Assembly (NCBI RefSeq): GCF_921292975.1
Contig: NZ_CAKLCM010000003.1
Span: 1,364,001 to 1,428,000, forward strand
From: Vibrio hippocampi
GTDB taxonomy: Bacteria > Pseudomonadota > Gammaproteobacteria > Enterobacterales > Vibrionaceae
Reading direction: 5' to 3'
Length of the DNA: 64,000 nt
Positions within the stretch are counted from its first letter, which is position 1, and the number at the start of each line of letters is the position of its first letter. The notes beneath the pieces are model-generated. The model searched no databases. It was not told the DNA's origin and saw only the letters and a program-made list of their open reading frames with translations. Below are positions 1 to 7,427 of this stretch, piece by piece. Both the position numbers and the translations under genes were made by a program.

Positions 1-312
1 TAAGCGAGCGGCCAGTGCACCATGACCTAACCCCACTTGTCGTTGCTGTGCAACGCTACCCGGTTTACAAAACGCTTGTAGCCCTTCACCCAGTATCTGT
101 GCGGCTTCTACTGCCGATGACGCGTGTCGATAGAGAGCCAGTGCCGTGCCCAATGTATAAGCGTCGCCTGCGTTATCGAAAGCAATGGGTTGGGTATCAA
201 GCACCCACTGTTTTGCATTAATACCGTGTTGTAAGCAGTACTGGTGTGCCTGTTCAATTGAATCAAGATGGATTTGACTCAGTAGCGATTCGATTTTGCT
301 ATTCATATTCAT
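1..312 (-). CDS. GGGtGRT family protein, N-terminal part (cut by window edge)
   Basis: Reading leftward from an ATG at 312, the frame stays open to the window edge (104 codons). The protein begins MNMNSKIESLL and carries segments typical of the GGGtGRT family: a QPIAFDNAGDAYTLG stretch, a GEGLQAFCKPGSVA stretch and VGLGHG near residue 97. The family is conserved but has no assigned reaction that I know. The start lies 9 bases after the stop of the NifU-like gene, with GAGGG just upstream, so the two are co-transcribed and probably translationally linked. This pairing is known from other bacteria. The catalytic or binding role is unknown; the family call rests on sequence memory. The C-terminal part, which would carry the naming motif, is outside the window. 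Confidence 0.75.
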   Translation of the reverse strand, partial: MNMNSKIESLLSQIHLDSIEQAHQYCLQHGINAKQWVLDTQPIAFDNAGDAYTLGTALALYRHASSAVEAAQILGEGLQAFCKPGSVAQQRQVGLGHGALAARL

Positions 313-320
313 ACCCTCGG

Positions 321-1013
321 TTACGCCTGACGTGGATTGATCGTTGTAACGGCCTCTTCAAAGCGACCATAAGTGCCTATTGCTTGCTCCATCGCTTCTT
401 CGGCGCTCACTCCATCCGTGATCTTGTTCATCATCAAACCCAAATTTAGATAGCGATAGCCGATAATTTCGCGCTGCTCATCGAGAGCTAACTCCATCAC
501 ATACCCTTCCGCCACTTCCATGTATCTGGGTCCTTTCGTCACCGTCGAGTAACTCGTTCCGACCTGACTTCTTTGAGTTTTCCCCAAGTCTTCCAGCCCT
601 GACCCCACCTCAAGTCCATCGGCAGAAAACGCAGACTGGGTACGCCCATAAGCAAATTGCAAGAAGATCTCCCGCATCGCCACATTGATCGCGTCGCACA
701 CCAAATCGGTATTCATCGCCTCCAATATCGTTTTACCTGCAAGTATTTCAGAAGCCATTGCTGCAGAGTGTGTCATACCCGAGCAACCTATCGTTTCGAT
801 TAGCGCTTCTTGAATAACACCTTGCTTGACATTGAGAGTCAGTTTGGCTGCGCCTTGTTGTGGAGCACAAGTACCGACCCCGTGACTTAAGCCGGAGATA
901 GCAATCACGTCTTTGGGATTAACCCAACGCCCTTCCATAGGAATAGGACTAGACGCGTGGAGATCACCCCGCGCTATCGGGCACATTGATTGAATATCTT
1001 GAGTGTATTGCAT
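321..1013 (-). CDS. NifU/IscU-like iron-sulfur cluster assembly scaffold-related protein
   Basis: A 230-residue cytoplasmic protein of the NifU N-terminal-like scaffold group that accompanies GGGtGRT genes. It has four cysteines in its N-terminal half (about residues 11, 49, 78 and 105), in the contexts GVGTCAPQQGAA, IGCSGMTHSAA and LVCDAIN, plausible cluster or metal ligands but not the exact IscU pattern. The C-terminal half (YMEVAEGYVMELALDEQ) is unlike IscU. The first gene of a two-gene unit, it is preceded by a 150-base leader holding a fluoride riboswitch, and its AGGA ribosome site sits 7 bases before the ATG inside a predicted hairpin. Classical isc genes are not adjacent. A role in Fe-S assembly is inferred from family only. 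Confidence 0.7.
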   Translation of the reverse strand: MQYTQDIQSMCPIARGDLHASSPIPMEGRWVNPKDVIAISGLSHGVGTCAPQQGAAKLTLNVKQGVIQEALIETIGCSGMTHSAAMASEILAGKTILEAMNTDLVCDAINVAMREIFLQFAYGRTQSAFSADGLEVGSGLEDLGKTQRSQVGTSYSTVTKGPRYMEVAEGYVMELALDEQREIIGYRYLNLGLMMNKITDGVSAEEAMEQAIGTYGRFEEAVTTINPRQA

Positions 1014-1017
1014 GTCG

Positions 1018-1111
1018 TTTTCCTAAAAGCAGGAAAACAGGTATAGAAGAGTGGCATTCACCCACAGTTTGCTCCCCACGATAGCGAGGCAAAACAGATA
1101 TACCTGTTTTC
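1018..1111 (-). promoter_or_regulatory. Predicted expression platform of the fluoride riboswitch (competing helices, start-site sequestration)
   Basis: Three mutually exclusive pairings are visible in the leader RNA. (1) TTTTCCT (1031-1037) with AGGAAAA (1018-1024) forms a hairpin that buries the AGGA ribosome site. (2) The 13-base arm 1099-1111 is perfectly complementary to 1033-1045, and this would pull the anti-ribosome-site arm away. (3) The same 1105-1111 region can instead close a local hairpin AAAACAG/CTGTTTT with a 6-base loop. In addition 1113-1122, overlapping the aptamer 3' strand, can pair with 1061-1070 over 10 bases. Which state is the fluoride-bound one is inference. Confidence 0.55.
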
Positions 1112-1117
1112 AAAACT

Positions 1118-1167
1118 GTAGGAGTCATCAGCCAGAATGGCGGTTAAGTAGGTGGAACCCCATCACC
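1118..1167 (-). promoter_or_regulatory. Fluoride riboswitch aptamer (crcB motif)
   Basis: Read on the minus strand, the segment follows the crcB/fluoride aptamer: GGTGATGGGGTTCCACC forms P1 (GGTG/CACC), then AACCGCC, a GCCA-TTC-TGGC hairpin, and the conserved GGCTGATGACTCCTAC at the 3' end. GGGGT can pair with ACTCC as the pseudoknot, with one wobble pair. It starts about 154 bases before the NifU-like ATG. Fluoride aptamers usually precede fluoride exporters (fluC/crcB, clc-type), enolase or pyrophosphatase genes; here the downstream genes are different. Confidence 0.88.
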
Positions 1168-1177
1168 TTTCGCCAAA

Positions 1178-1209
1178 CATAGTAGATCTAGATCACACTT
1201 TCCCGCAAG
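1178..1209 (-). promoter_or_regulatory. Candidate promoter with CRP-like site for the riboswitch operon
   Basis: On the minus strand TTGCGG, an 18-base spacer and TACTAT form a plausible -35/-10 pair that would start transcription shortly before the fluoride aptamer. A CRP-like sequence (1182-1197, 13 of 16 positions of TGTGATCTAGATCACA, weak in one half) lies in the spacer, where it would more likely repress than activate. Read from the plus strand, the same site could serve the small gene at 1383. Prediction by eye. Confidence 0.35.
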
Positions 1210-1382
1210 AAGAAACACTAGACCAATTAATTATAAAAAACTGAGGAGTTATTCAATTTATCTTTTTGGATACTTGCGTATTATTCGCCAGCGGATGACA
1301 TTAGCAGTGAATTATTAGATTAATTGGCTAAAAGTTAACATTGTTCACCACTAAAATGTCATAAAATACCGCTAACCTATCG

Positions 1383-1601
1383 GTGAAATTAAACTACAAC
1401 GTTGAAAGGCTAAACTCAATTATGTTGGATGATAAAAACTTTCAGTTAATGAAAAATACATTAGAAGGGAAAGTAAAAAACATTGACGTTATCCCTCGTT
1501 GCAGCAAGGAATCGCTCATCGCCGCACTTGATAGTGCATCCTGTATCAATGACCTGATTGGCATCAACAAGGCTATCTTGCAATTGATCAGCAAGGGTTG
1601 A
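1383..1601 (+). CDS. Small hypothetical protein (72 aa)
   Basis: Not recognised. The frame opens with GTG at 1383 (MKLNYNVERL) and runs 72 residues with two cysteines and an amphipathic, mostly helical-looking C-terminus (CINDLIGINKAILQLI). No clear ribosome site precedes the GTG; an internal ATG at 1422 with AAAGG about 11 bases upstream is an alternative start giving 59 residues. It stands alone between the riboswitch operon and the hutZ terminator, pointing away from the first. Composition is AT-rich. It could be a real Vibrio-specific small protein or a chance frame. Confidence 0.4.
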   Translation: MKLNYNVERLNSIMLDDKNFQLMKNTLEGKVKNIDVIPRCSKESLIAALDSASCINDLIGINKAILQLISKG

Positions 1602-1652
1602 GGACAGTGATCAGTAAAACAAAAACATATTGATCAGCATGGCTTAAAGAAA

Positions 1653-1680
1653 CGGCCCAGTCGAATCATCGACTGGGCCG
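1653..1680. terminator. Bidirectional terminator between small ORF and hutZ
   Basis: A perfect 11-bp GC-rich stem (CGGCCCAGTCG) with a 6-base loop. On the minus strand it is followed by TTTCTTT, ending the hutWXZ operon; on the plus strand by TATTATT. Confidence 0.8.
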
Positions 1681-1715
1681 TATTATTACCGGTACCACTG
1701 CTTTAACTAATAAAA

Positions 1716-2255
1716 TTAAGCTTCTGTCTCGTCTTTCACTTTACGATGCCCTTCTTGAAGATGGACAAAATCGACAAGATCATCACCAGATACTTGATAT
1801 GCCTGGCCAAAGCCTTTTACAAACAGACCTTGCTCAGCCTTTAAGTTAAACAGTACAAAATCTTCAAGCTGGCTTAGACCATCAATGATCTCACCAAATC
1901 GCTCTTGCATTTGACCGACAACCTGTGTCCACTGTTCACTGTCACGTTCTACGACCGACGCTGTTGCATCAAAGGTTAAACGCTTACGTGCAAACAACTG
2001 TTTACTGTCTGCTTCGTCTTCGATCAACATCAGCGACACATTGGGGTTAGCAAGAAGGTTTCTAGCATGGCGTGCAATTTGAGAAATCAGCACAAAGTAG
2101 CCTTGTTGATTTTGAACAAAAGGGGCGTAACTCACATTTGGGCGCCCATTTTCATCAACCGTTGCTAATTGAATGGTCTTCTTCTGTTGGCGAAACTCTT
2201 TAATTTCTGGACCGAGACGTCCTTGCAAACGCTCTTGTTTAACCTGTTGATCCAT
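1716..2255 (-). CDS. hutZ: HutZ heme-degrading/heme-utilisation protein
   Basis: A 179-residue protein of the split-barrel FMN-binding-like fold (LATVDENGRPNVSYAPF near residue 30). In V. cholerae HutZ opens the heme ring to biliverdin and releases iron; its axial heme ligand is His170, hydrogen-bonded to Asp132. Both fall at exactly these positions here (EGHRK ending, H170; D132), so the enzyme should be active. It is the last gene of hutW-hutX-hutZ, ends at a strong terminator, and is divergent from the tonB-hut uptake operon. HutX normally delivers heme to it in the cytoplasm. Expected to be iron-repressed together with hutW. Confidence 0.95.
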   Translation of the reverse strand: MDQQVKQERLQGRLGPEIKEFRQQKKTIQLATVDENGRPNVSYAPFVQNQQGYFVLISQIARHARNLLANPNVSLMLIEDEADSKQLFARKRLTFDATASVVERDSEQWTQVVGQMQERFGEIIDGLSQLEDFVLFNLKAEQGLFVKGFGQAYQVSGDDLVDFVHLQEGHRKVKDETEA

Positions 2256-2419
2256 GTTCTTTACCTCACTTTCCTGTCTGGTGCGAGCACCATTATTCTA
2301 TTTATGAATTCGGCTTTAATAACGGAATTTGAACGCTTTTAGTTTTGTATGCGCTGTTGAGCATTTCCGTACATAAAGCCCTCAAGTTAAGCCAGTATGA
2401 CTGGCTTAACTTGGCTTAA

Positions 2420-2938
2420 TTAGTTTTTCAATTGTTGCTGTAGTGCCTTAAAACGATCCACTTGATCTTGAATCAAGACACGCTTTTTGTCTCGTCCAAG
2501 ATAGATTTTAAATACGCTGTTTCCGTCGGCATTAAAGAAGCCAAAATAGTGGCTCTCGCTGCCCATAAAAGGCTTGCTGACTAGCGCGACATCGGTGATC
2601 AGATCAAGCTTAAGGTGACCATGCAACTCGCCCTCTTTACCCATCAAGTTATAGTAGCCGCGTGCCACTTTTCCCTTAGGAAAAGACGCTTTAACTTCAA
2701 ATATTGAACCAAATGAGTGAACAATAGTGGTCACTTTACCCCACTCAGGTAGTGACTCTAGCAGTTCTTGTGTCATGTCACCGGATGCGGTCGCTACCAT
2801 CTCATCCGGTAGTGCAAAAACAACCTCTTTCTCTGAAACAGACAGCTTTTCTGCAATTGCGGCTGGCAATAGTTGAGGCTCAGTTTCCAATACTGCAGCC
2901 ACTTTTTGCTTTAGTTGATTTGACATCTTATGTTCCAT
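2420..2938 (-). CDS. hutX: HutX cytoplasmic heme carrier
   Basis: A 172-residue HutX/ChuX/HuvX-family protein (FALPDEMV near residue 40, TTIVHSFGSIFEVKASFPKGK in the middle, ESHYFGFF near 130). In Vibrio it binds heme in the cytoplasm and passes it to HutZ. The start at 2938 lies 9 bases after the hutW stop and has AGGA 9 bases upstream; an internal Met (MSNQLK, four residues in) is the alternative start. It sits between hutW and hutZ in one operon, with a 160-base gap before hutZ that shows no clear terminator. Confidence 0.95.
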   Translation of the reverse strand: MEHKMSNQLKQKVAAVLETEPQLLPAAIAEKLSVSEKEVVFALPDEMVATASGDMTQELLESLPEWGKVTTIVHSFGSIFEVKASFPKGKVARGYYNLMGKEGELHGHLKLDLITDVALVSKPFMGSESHYFGFFNADGNSVFKIYLGRDKKRVLIQDQVDRFKALQQQLKN

Positions 2939-2947
2939 TGTTAATTG

Positions 2948-4336
2948 TTATCCTGCGAGCCTATGGTGCCCCATAGACTTATTGTTTGCTGTTGATTTGA
3001 CTAATGTATTCATGGCTTGAATGGCGGCTTGAGCCAAAGTCACTGCCCAAAAACTGCCAGCCAGAGTCAGGACAAGATAGTCCTCTTGTACTTCGACTAA
3101 TTGGTTGCGTTGCCAGACCTCAAACACAGGTTTGAGTAGGTCAAAAGTGTCATGTCCCTGAAACTGAGGTAGCTGACTGCGCCTAATAATACCGCTATCA
3201 AATCCCGCTTTTATTGCCGACTCAATTTCTTGCAGCGGTCCTTGTTTCATCATCATGGCAATCGTTGATTCACCTTTTTGCATCGCACTCATGTAGGTGT
3301 CTAATGAACGATGATGCATCACTCCGTAACCGCCTATGTTACCACCCGCACCACAACCGATCGGCAAAACTTCGGCATACGTTTTTGCTAAGCTGTTGTA
3401 TTGGCTGCGCTCACGATTACTTCTCGCCCAGTGGTTAACACTCAACTGCTTGATGTGGTGTTTAGCCATAAAAGCGCTTCCAAGCTCATACATACTGGCT
3501 TTATCTACCGTTGATGCTGGAGAGGGAATACGTCCTTTTTCAACCATGTTAAGCATAGGCGCATCGCCACCAATCACTAATTGATAAAGATCGACGCCGT
3601 GCGCCCCTGTATCAAGAAAATCAATGAGATCTTGTTCAAAAACATCAAGAGTCTGATACGGTAATCCGTAAAGTAGATCGATCACGATGGGCGCTTCATC
3701 TCGAGCACTCAATGCGGCGACACGCTCCAAAACCACTTCTCGATCATCCAATCGCTTAGCACTACGTCTAACTTTAGTATCAAAGCTCTGTACTCCGAAA
3801 GAGAAGCGATTAAAACCACCTTCCAACGCCCGCTCAAACATCTCATCGCTGAATCGATTCGTTCGTCCCTCTAGGGTCATTTCACAATCTGTCGTCAGAG
3901 GGAAATTCTCACGAATCGCTTTACCAAGTTGTTCAATCTGAACAGGTGAAAGGTCGGTCGGTGTTCCGCCGCCAATATAAACGGCATTGAAACGACCAGC
4001 CTGCGTCCAAGGTAATGAGGCTTTCTGCTTAATTTCCGTCAGCAATGCCTGAAAATAGTCATCAACTAACTGACGACTCGCCGCATTCTGGAAAAAGTTG
4101 CAAAACGTGCATCTAACACGACAAAACGGGATGTGGATATAAAGACAGCGGCTTTTAGTCCGCTGCTCATTTACCGAGGTGATCGACTGGAAAATACTCT
4201 CTTTATCCTGCTGGCTCACCGGCATGCTCATACCACCAGCATGGGCAGAATGCTTCTTAACAAAGGCATAGCGGAGAGGGTCAGGGGTGGAGGTGCCAAA
4301 ATGTGAATCGTCTAATTGATTCAGGTCTATTTTCAT
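2948..4336 (-). CDS. hutW: HutW heme-utilisation radical SAM protein
   Basis: A 462-residue radical SAM enzyme of the HemN/HemW-like HutW/ChuW group. The 4Fe-4S-SAM motif CxxxCxxC is at C72, C76 and C79 (PFCRVRCTFCNFF), followed by YIGGGTPTDL typical of HemN-like proteins. ChuW-type enzymes open heme anaerobically by radical chemistry and free iron; HutW is the Vibrio counterpart. It is the first gene of hutWXZ, with its start at 4336 facing the tonB gene across a 167-bp promoter region that holds Fur-like sequences. Together with HutZ this gives both an oxygen-independent and an oxygen-dependent heme-opening route. Confidence 0.93.
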   Translation of the reverse strand: MKIDLNQLDDSHFGTSTPDPLRYAFVKKHSAHAGGMSMPVSQQDKESIFQSITSVNEQRTKSRCLYIHIPFCRVRCTFCNFFQNAASRQLVDDYFQALLTEIKQKASLPWTQAGRFNAVYIGGGTPTDLSPVQIEQLGKAIRENFPLTTDCEMTLEGRTNRFSDEMFERALEGGFNRFSFGVQSFDTKVRRSAKRLDDREVVLERVAALSARDEAPIVIDLLYGLPYQTLDVFEQDLIDFLDTGAHGVDLYQLVIGGDAPMLNMVEKGRIPSPASTVDKASMYELGSAFMAKHHIKQLSVNHWARSNRERSQYNSLAKTYAEVLPIGCGAGGNIGGYGVMHHRSLDTYMSAMQKGESTIAMMMKQGPLQEIESAIKAGFDSGIIRRSQLPQFQGHDTFDLLKPVFEVWQRNQLVEVQEDYLVLTLAGSFWAVTLAQAAIQAMNTLVKSTANNKSMGHHRLAG

Positions 4337-4413
4337 AACGTACTCGTTGTTACAGATAGCCTAAACCGAGTAGGCCAAATTTAAATCTCGATCGATCATA
4401 ATTGGTGACAATT

Positions 4414-4444
4414 GATAATGCAATTGATAATTGCTTTCATTTAT
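4414..4444. promoter_or_regulatory. Candidate Fur box(es) in the hutW/tonB divergent promoter
   Basis: Two GATAAT hexamers 12 bases apart (4414-4419 and 4426-4431) are followed by TCATT. The second matches 11 of 19 positions of GATAATGATAATCATTATC. The position between two iron-uptake operons supports Fur control; exact footprint unknown. Confidence 0.6.
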
Positions 4445-4503
4445 ATTTCGTTGCATACTTTACGCGATTGTTTTGAAGAGATGTTATTAGAGGTTCTCTA
4501 AAA

Positions 4504-5289
4504 GTGAACGTTGCACGATATGCCGTTGCTGGCGCGATTTCGGTGGGCCTCCACCTTGCGTTTATGTTAGCCAATGAAACTAAGCCTGTTTTTGCCATGC
4601 CTGCGGGTAGCACGTCTACGTCTGTTTCTCTCTCTTTTGTTGCCCCAACACCTAAAGCCCAAGCCCAGGAACCGATTAAAGAGCCTGCGCCAGAGCCAGT
4701 TAAACCAGAGACATCACAACCTCAAGAAGTCGTTGAAACAAAAAAACAAATCGTGGAACCGACACCTACGCCACCGAAACCCGTTGAAAAAACGGTGAAA
4801 AAGCCCGTAGAAAAAAAAGTCCCTAAGAAAAAAACCACAAAGCCAAAACCTAAAAAGCCGGTCGAACCGAAACCCGTCGCCCAGCAGAAACAGAAAAAGC
4901 CTAAGCCACCGGAAACTTCCCCAAAACCACCGGAGCCCAAAGAAAATACGACTGAGCCAACACCAGAAGAAACACCACAAATCGTCAATAGCGGGGTTTC
5001 GAGCAAGCCTATCGTTGTTGAAAAACCTTCGTTTTTGAGCAAGCCCGTTAGTCCAAGATACCCACGTATCGCAAGAAAAAGAGGCATTGAAGGCACCGCC
5101 ACCTATGAGATTTGGATTAATGCTCAAGGTCAGCAAACACAACATATTCTGATTTCATCATCCGGTGCTGAAATCCTCGATAAATCGGCGCTTGATGCCA
5201 TTAAACAGTGGAAGTTTTCCACCCATAAAATAGACGGTGTCGCGATTGCACACCGAATTCGGATCCCTGTTCGCTTTAATTTGGATTAA
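4504..5289 (+). CDS. tonB: TonB energy transducer (TonB1 type)
   Basis: A 261-residue TonB. It starts with GTG (AGAGG about 10 bases upstream), has an N-terminal membrane anchor (YAVAGAISVGLHLAFML), a long Pro/Lys/Glu-rich periplasmic linker (about residues 50-165, runs of PKPVEK-like repeats) and a C-terminal TonB domain (SPRYPRIARKRGIEGTATYEI ... LDAIKQWKF). It couples inner-membrane proton motive force through ExbB-ExbD to outer-membrane heme and siderophore receptors. First gene of tonB-exbB-exbD-hutBCD, 2 bases before exbB, the arrangement of V. cholerae TonB1. Strong antisense open frames across the linker are composition artefacts. Confidence 0.95.
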   Translation: MNVARYAVAGAISVGLHLAFMLANETKPVFAMPAGSTSTSVSLSFVAPTPKAQAQEPIKEPAPEPVKPETSQPQEVVETKKQIVEPTPTPPKPVEKTVKKPVEKKVPKKKTTKPKPKKPVEPKPVAQQKQKKPKPPETSPKPPEPKENTTEPTPEETPQIVNSGVSSKPIVVEKPSFLSKPVSPRYPRIARKRGIEGTATYEIWINAQGQQTQHILISSSGAEILDKSALDAIKQWKFSTHKIDGVAIAHRIRIPVRFNLD

Positions 5290-5291
5290 TC

Positions 5292-5990
5292 ATGGAACAA
5301 CTGCATTACATTGAACAACAACTCGGATTGATGGCTTGGCCACTCATTATTTGCTCAGCGATTACCGCTATGATCATTATCGAGCGCCTATTTCAAATCG
5401 CGATTAGTGCTGGCAGCGGTCACCGTGCGCTGCGCCAATCTCTAAAACAGACCTCCGCACATAGTGAAAAAGAGATCGAAGCGCTAGCAAAGAGCTTTAG
5501 CAGTAAGCGCCCTTTACTCTACAAAGGCGTCGCTATGCTGTTAGCGCATCACTCATTCGCTAAATCACTACGCGAAGATGCCGCTTCTATTTGGCTACAA
5601 GACAAACGACACCAACTGCATTCTGGACTGAGATTGCTCTCGCTCATTGGTGTCATTAGCCCTCTTATCGGTCTTTTGGGTACCGTACTTGGTCTTATTG
5701 AGATGTTCAAAGGGATTGCGGCGGCTTCGGGTAACGTCACACCCAATGATCTTGCCGATGGTCTTGGGCTAGCAATGCGCACGACAGCGGTCGGTCTGAT
5801 CATTGCGCTTCCTGCTATTTCGGGCGCACAACTCATTGGTCTTTGGGCAGACAGAATCATCGCTAAGTTGGAGCACACTCTCAACTATGCCAACTTATGG
5901 CTTGAGGGTGTCGAGATTCAACACTCTCGCCGTGATCCTGTGAAGGTAGACAACATCGATAAACTTCAGGCGACAGCGCAACATGATTAG
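5292..5990 (+). CDS. exbB: ExbB proton-channel subunit
   Basis: A 232-residue MotA/TolQ/ExbB-family inner-membrane protein. Three hydrophobic helices are seen, near residues 13-35, 115-140 (LSLIGVISPLIGLLGTVLGLIEMF) and 158-180 (GLAMRTTAVGLIIALPAI), the last two being the conserved channel helices. It forms the pentameric stator that with ExbD powers TonB. Translation begins 2 bases after tonB and its 3' end overlaps exbD by 8 bases, so the three are made together. Probably dedicated to heme uptake given the hut neighbours. Confidence 0.95.
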   Translation: MEQLHYIEQQLGLMAWPLIICSAITAMIIIERLFQIAISAGSGHRALRQSLKQTSAHSEKEIEALAKSFSSKRPLLYKGVAMLLAHHSFAKSLREDAASIWLQDKRHQLHSGLRLLSLIGVISPLIGLLGTVLGLIEMFKGIAAASGNVTPNDLADGLGLAMRTTAVGLIIALPAISGAQLIGLWADRIIAKLEHTLNYANLWLEGVEIQHSRRDPVKVDNIDKLQATAQHD

Positions 5991-6399
5991 AGCCTCAAAC
6001 TCCACGGAATCGAATAGCCTCTTTCCAGATCTCACGCCATTACTGGATATTATCTTTATCGTCATGGTGTTTCTGATGCTGACGGCATCGGTCAAACTGG
6101 AATCCCTACAGGTGGATTTACCGACGACAGACAGCAGTGCCGTCACGGAAGTTGATAGCCAATCACTCACCGTCAATATACTCGCCAATGAGCCGTATTG
6201 GGCAATTAACAAGCACCAGTATATCGACTGGGATAACTTCACTTTGGCTCTGCTAGAACAATCTCAATCATCTAAGCAACCCATCATTATTGGGGCTGAA
6301 AAAACCGCTGACGTTCAACATCTGGTGAAACTGTTGGCTTTTATGCAAGAAAACAATATCCCAGCGACTCAGTTATTAACTGAACAAGAGTCTCATTAG
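5983..6399 (+). CDS. exbD: ExbD proton-channel subunit
   Basis: A 138-residue ExbD/TolR protein. A short cytoplasmic N-terminus is followed by LFPDLTPLLDIIFIVMVFLMLTAS, the single membrane helix with the conserved Asp (LLDIIF, near residue 25) that carries protons. The C-terminal periplasmic domain follows. The start overlaps exbB by 8 bases and hutB begins 16 bases later. It works inside the ExbB pentamer to drive TonB. Confidence 0.95.
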   Translation: MIRASNSTESNSLFPDLTPLLDIIFIVMVFLMLTASVKLESLQVDLPTTDSSAVTEVDSQSLTVNILANEPYWAINKHQYIDWDNFTLALLEQSQSSKQPIIIGAEKTADVQHLVKLLAFMQENNIPATQLLTEQESH

Positions 6400-6415
6400 C
6401 AAGGAAAGTAAGATA

Positions 6416-7276
6416 ATGAATAGAAAAACAATAAAACAGATAGGACTGGTTGCCGTTGCTTCTTTGCTGGGCAATTTTTCAGTGACTGCGGCTGAATCTG
6501 AGTCGCAACAAAAAATCATCAGTGTTGGCTATGCCATCACCGAGCTCGTCTATGCACTTGATGCGCAAGATCAATTGGTCGGCGTCGATGTCACCAGTAT
6601 CACTGAAGGCGATGAGATCCCAAAAGTGGGCTATCACCGTGCGCTATCCGCGGAAGGTTTACTTGCCCTTCAACCCGATAGGCTGATCGGCTCGGAGGTG
6701 ATGGGTCCTAAATCGACACTGGATCAACTGCAACGTGCTGGGATTGATATTCAAATAACCAATGAAGAACCAACAGTGGCGGGACTCAAAGAGCGTATTG
6801 AACAGATAGCCAAGCTCGTTTCTCGTGAAGACAAAGTGGCTGAACTCCACCATCAGGTCAACGACAAAGTCACGGCACTCGAAGCGAATCAACCCAAAGC
6901 CACCGAAGCGAAAAAAGTATTATTCCTGCTCATTCATGAAGGACGCCCAGCAAATGTGGCGGGACTGAATACCATTCCGGATGGCATCATCAAACTCGCT
7001 GGTGGCATCAACACTGCCGATTCGGTTGAATCTTACAAGCCGCTTTCTAACGAAGCGATGATCGCCATGCAACCTGACGTCATTCTCGTCAGTGGTCGCA
7101 GCTATCAAACGCTGGGTGGTGTTGACGGTGTGCTGAAAGCACTGCCATCGCTTGCCGCGACGCCTGCTGGTCAGAACAAGCAAATTCTGACGGTAGACGG
7201 TCATGCGATTGTCGGTGGGCTTGGTCTACGCAGTTTAAGTGAAGCGGCTCGTATCAACGAACTGCTTTATCCTTGA
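6416..7276 (+). CDS. hutB: HutB periplasmic heme-binding protein
   Basis: A 286-residue ABC-transporter binding protein of the heme group (HutB/HmuT/PhuT, cluster A-II). The signal peptide is residues 1-25 (GLVAVASLLGNFSVTAAES). The start of the mature protein KIISVGYAITELVYAL and the middle KVGYHRALSAEGLLALQPDRLIG are characteristic; the Tyr in KVGYHR is a likely heme ligand by analogy with the family. AAGGAAAG precedes the ATG. It takes heme in the periplasm and hands it to HutCD. Iron control is expected through the shared upstream promoter. Confidence 0.94.
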   Translation: MNRKTIKQIGLVAVASLLGNFSVTAAESESQQKIISVGYAITELVYALDAQDQLVGVDVTSITEGDEIPKVGYHRALSAEGLLALQPDRLIGSEVMGPKSTLDQLQRAGIDIQITNEEPTVAGLKERIEQIAKLVSREDKVAELHHQVNDKVTALEANQPKATEAKKVLFLLIHEGRPANVAGLNTIPDGIIKLAGGINTADSVESYKPLSNEAMIAMQPDVILVSGRSYQTLGGVDGVLKALPSLAATPAGQNKQILTVDGHAIVGGLGLRSLSEAARINELLYP

Positions 7277-7319
7277 TTTTATCTCGATGGCACCAGTCTC
7301 GATGACACTAATCACGGCG

Positions 7320-7372
7320 ACGCTATTTACAAAAAAACGATTCCAAGAGAAACGATTCACTGTAAATAGCGT
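7320..7372. repeat. Inverted repeat in the hutB-hutC gap
   Basis: ACGCTATTTAC (7320-7330) is repeated in inverse at 7362-7372, 31 bases apart, with two direct AACGATTC copies inside the loop. It could lower expression of hutCD relative to hutB (attenuator or RNA-stabilising hairpin). No T-run follows, so it is not a classic terminator. Confidence 0.55.
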
Positions 7373-7427
7373 CTACTAAAGATGGCTCAGTGTCTTACCT
7401 ATTATCTAATCAGCTAGTTAATTTTTT

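Noticed and set aside
1118..1167. Other riboswitch classes (e.g. mini-ykkC, yybP) for this leader
   Set aside because: The conserved GATGACTCCTAC 3' end and pseudoknot pairing match the fluoride class specifically.
4714..5145. Antisense open frames of 126-143 codons inside tonB
   Set aside because: They mirror the Pro/Lys-rich tonB linker; composition is unnatural (Phe/Trp/Arg runs) and no ribosome site or family similarity is seen.
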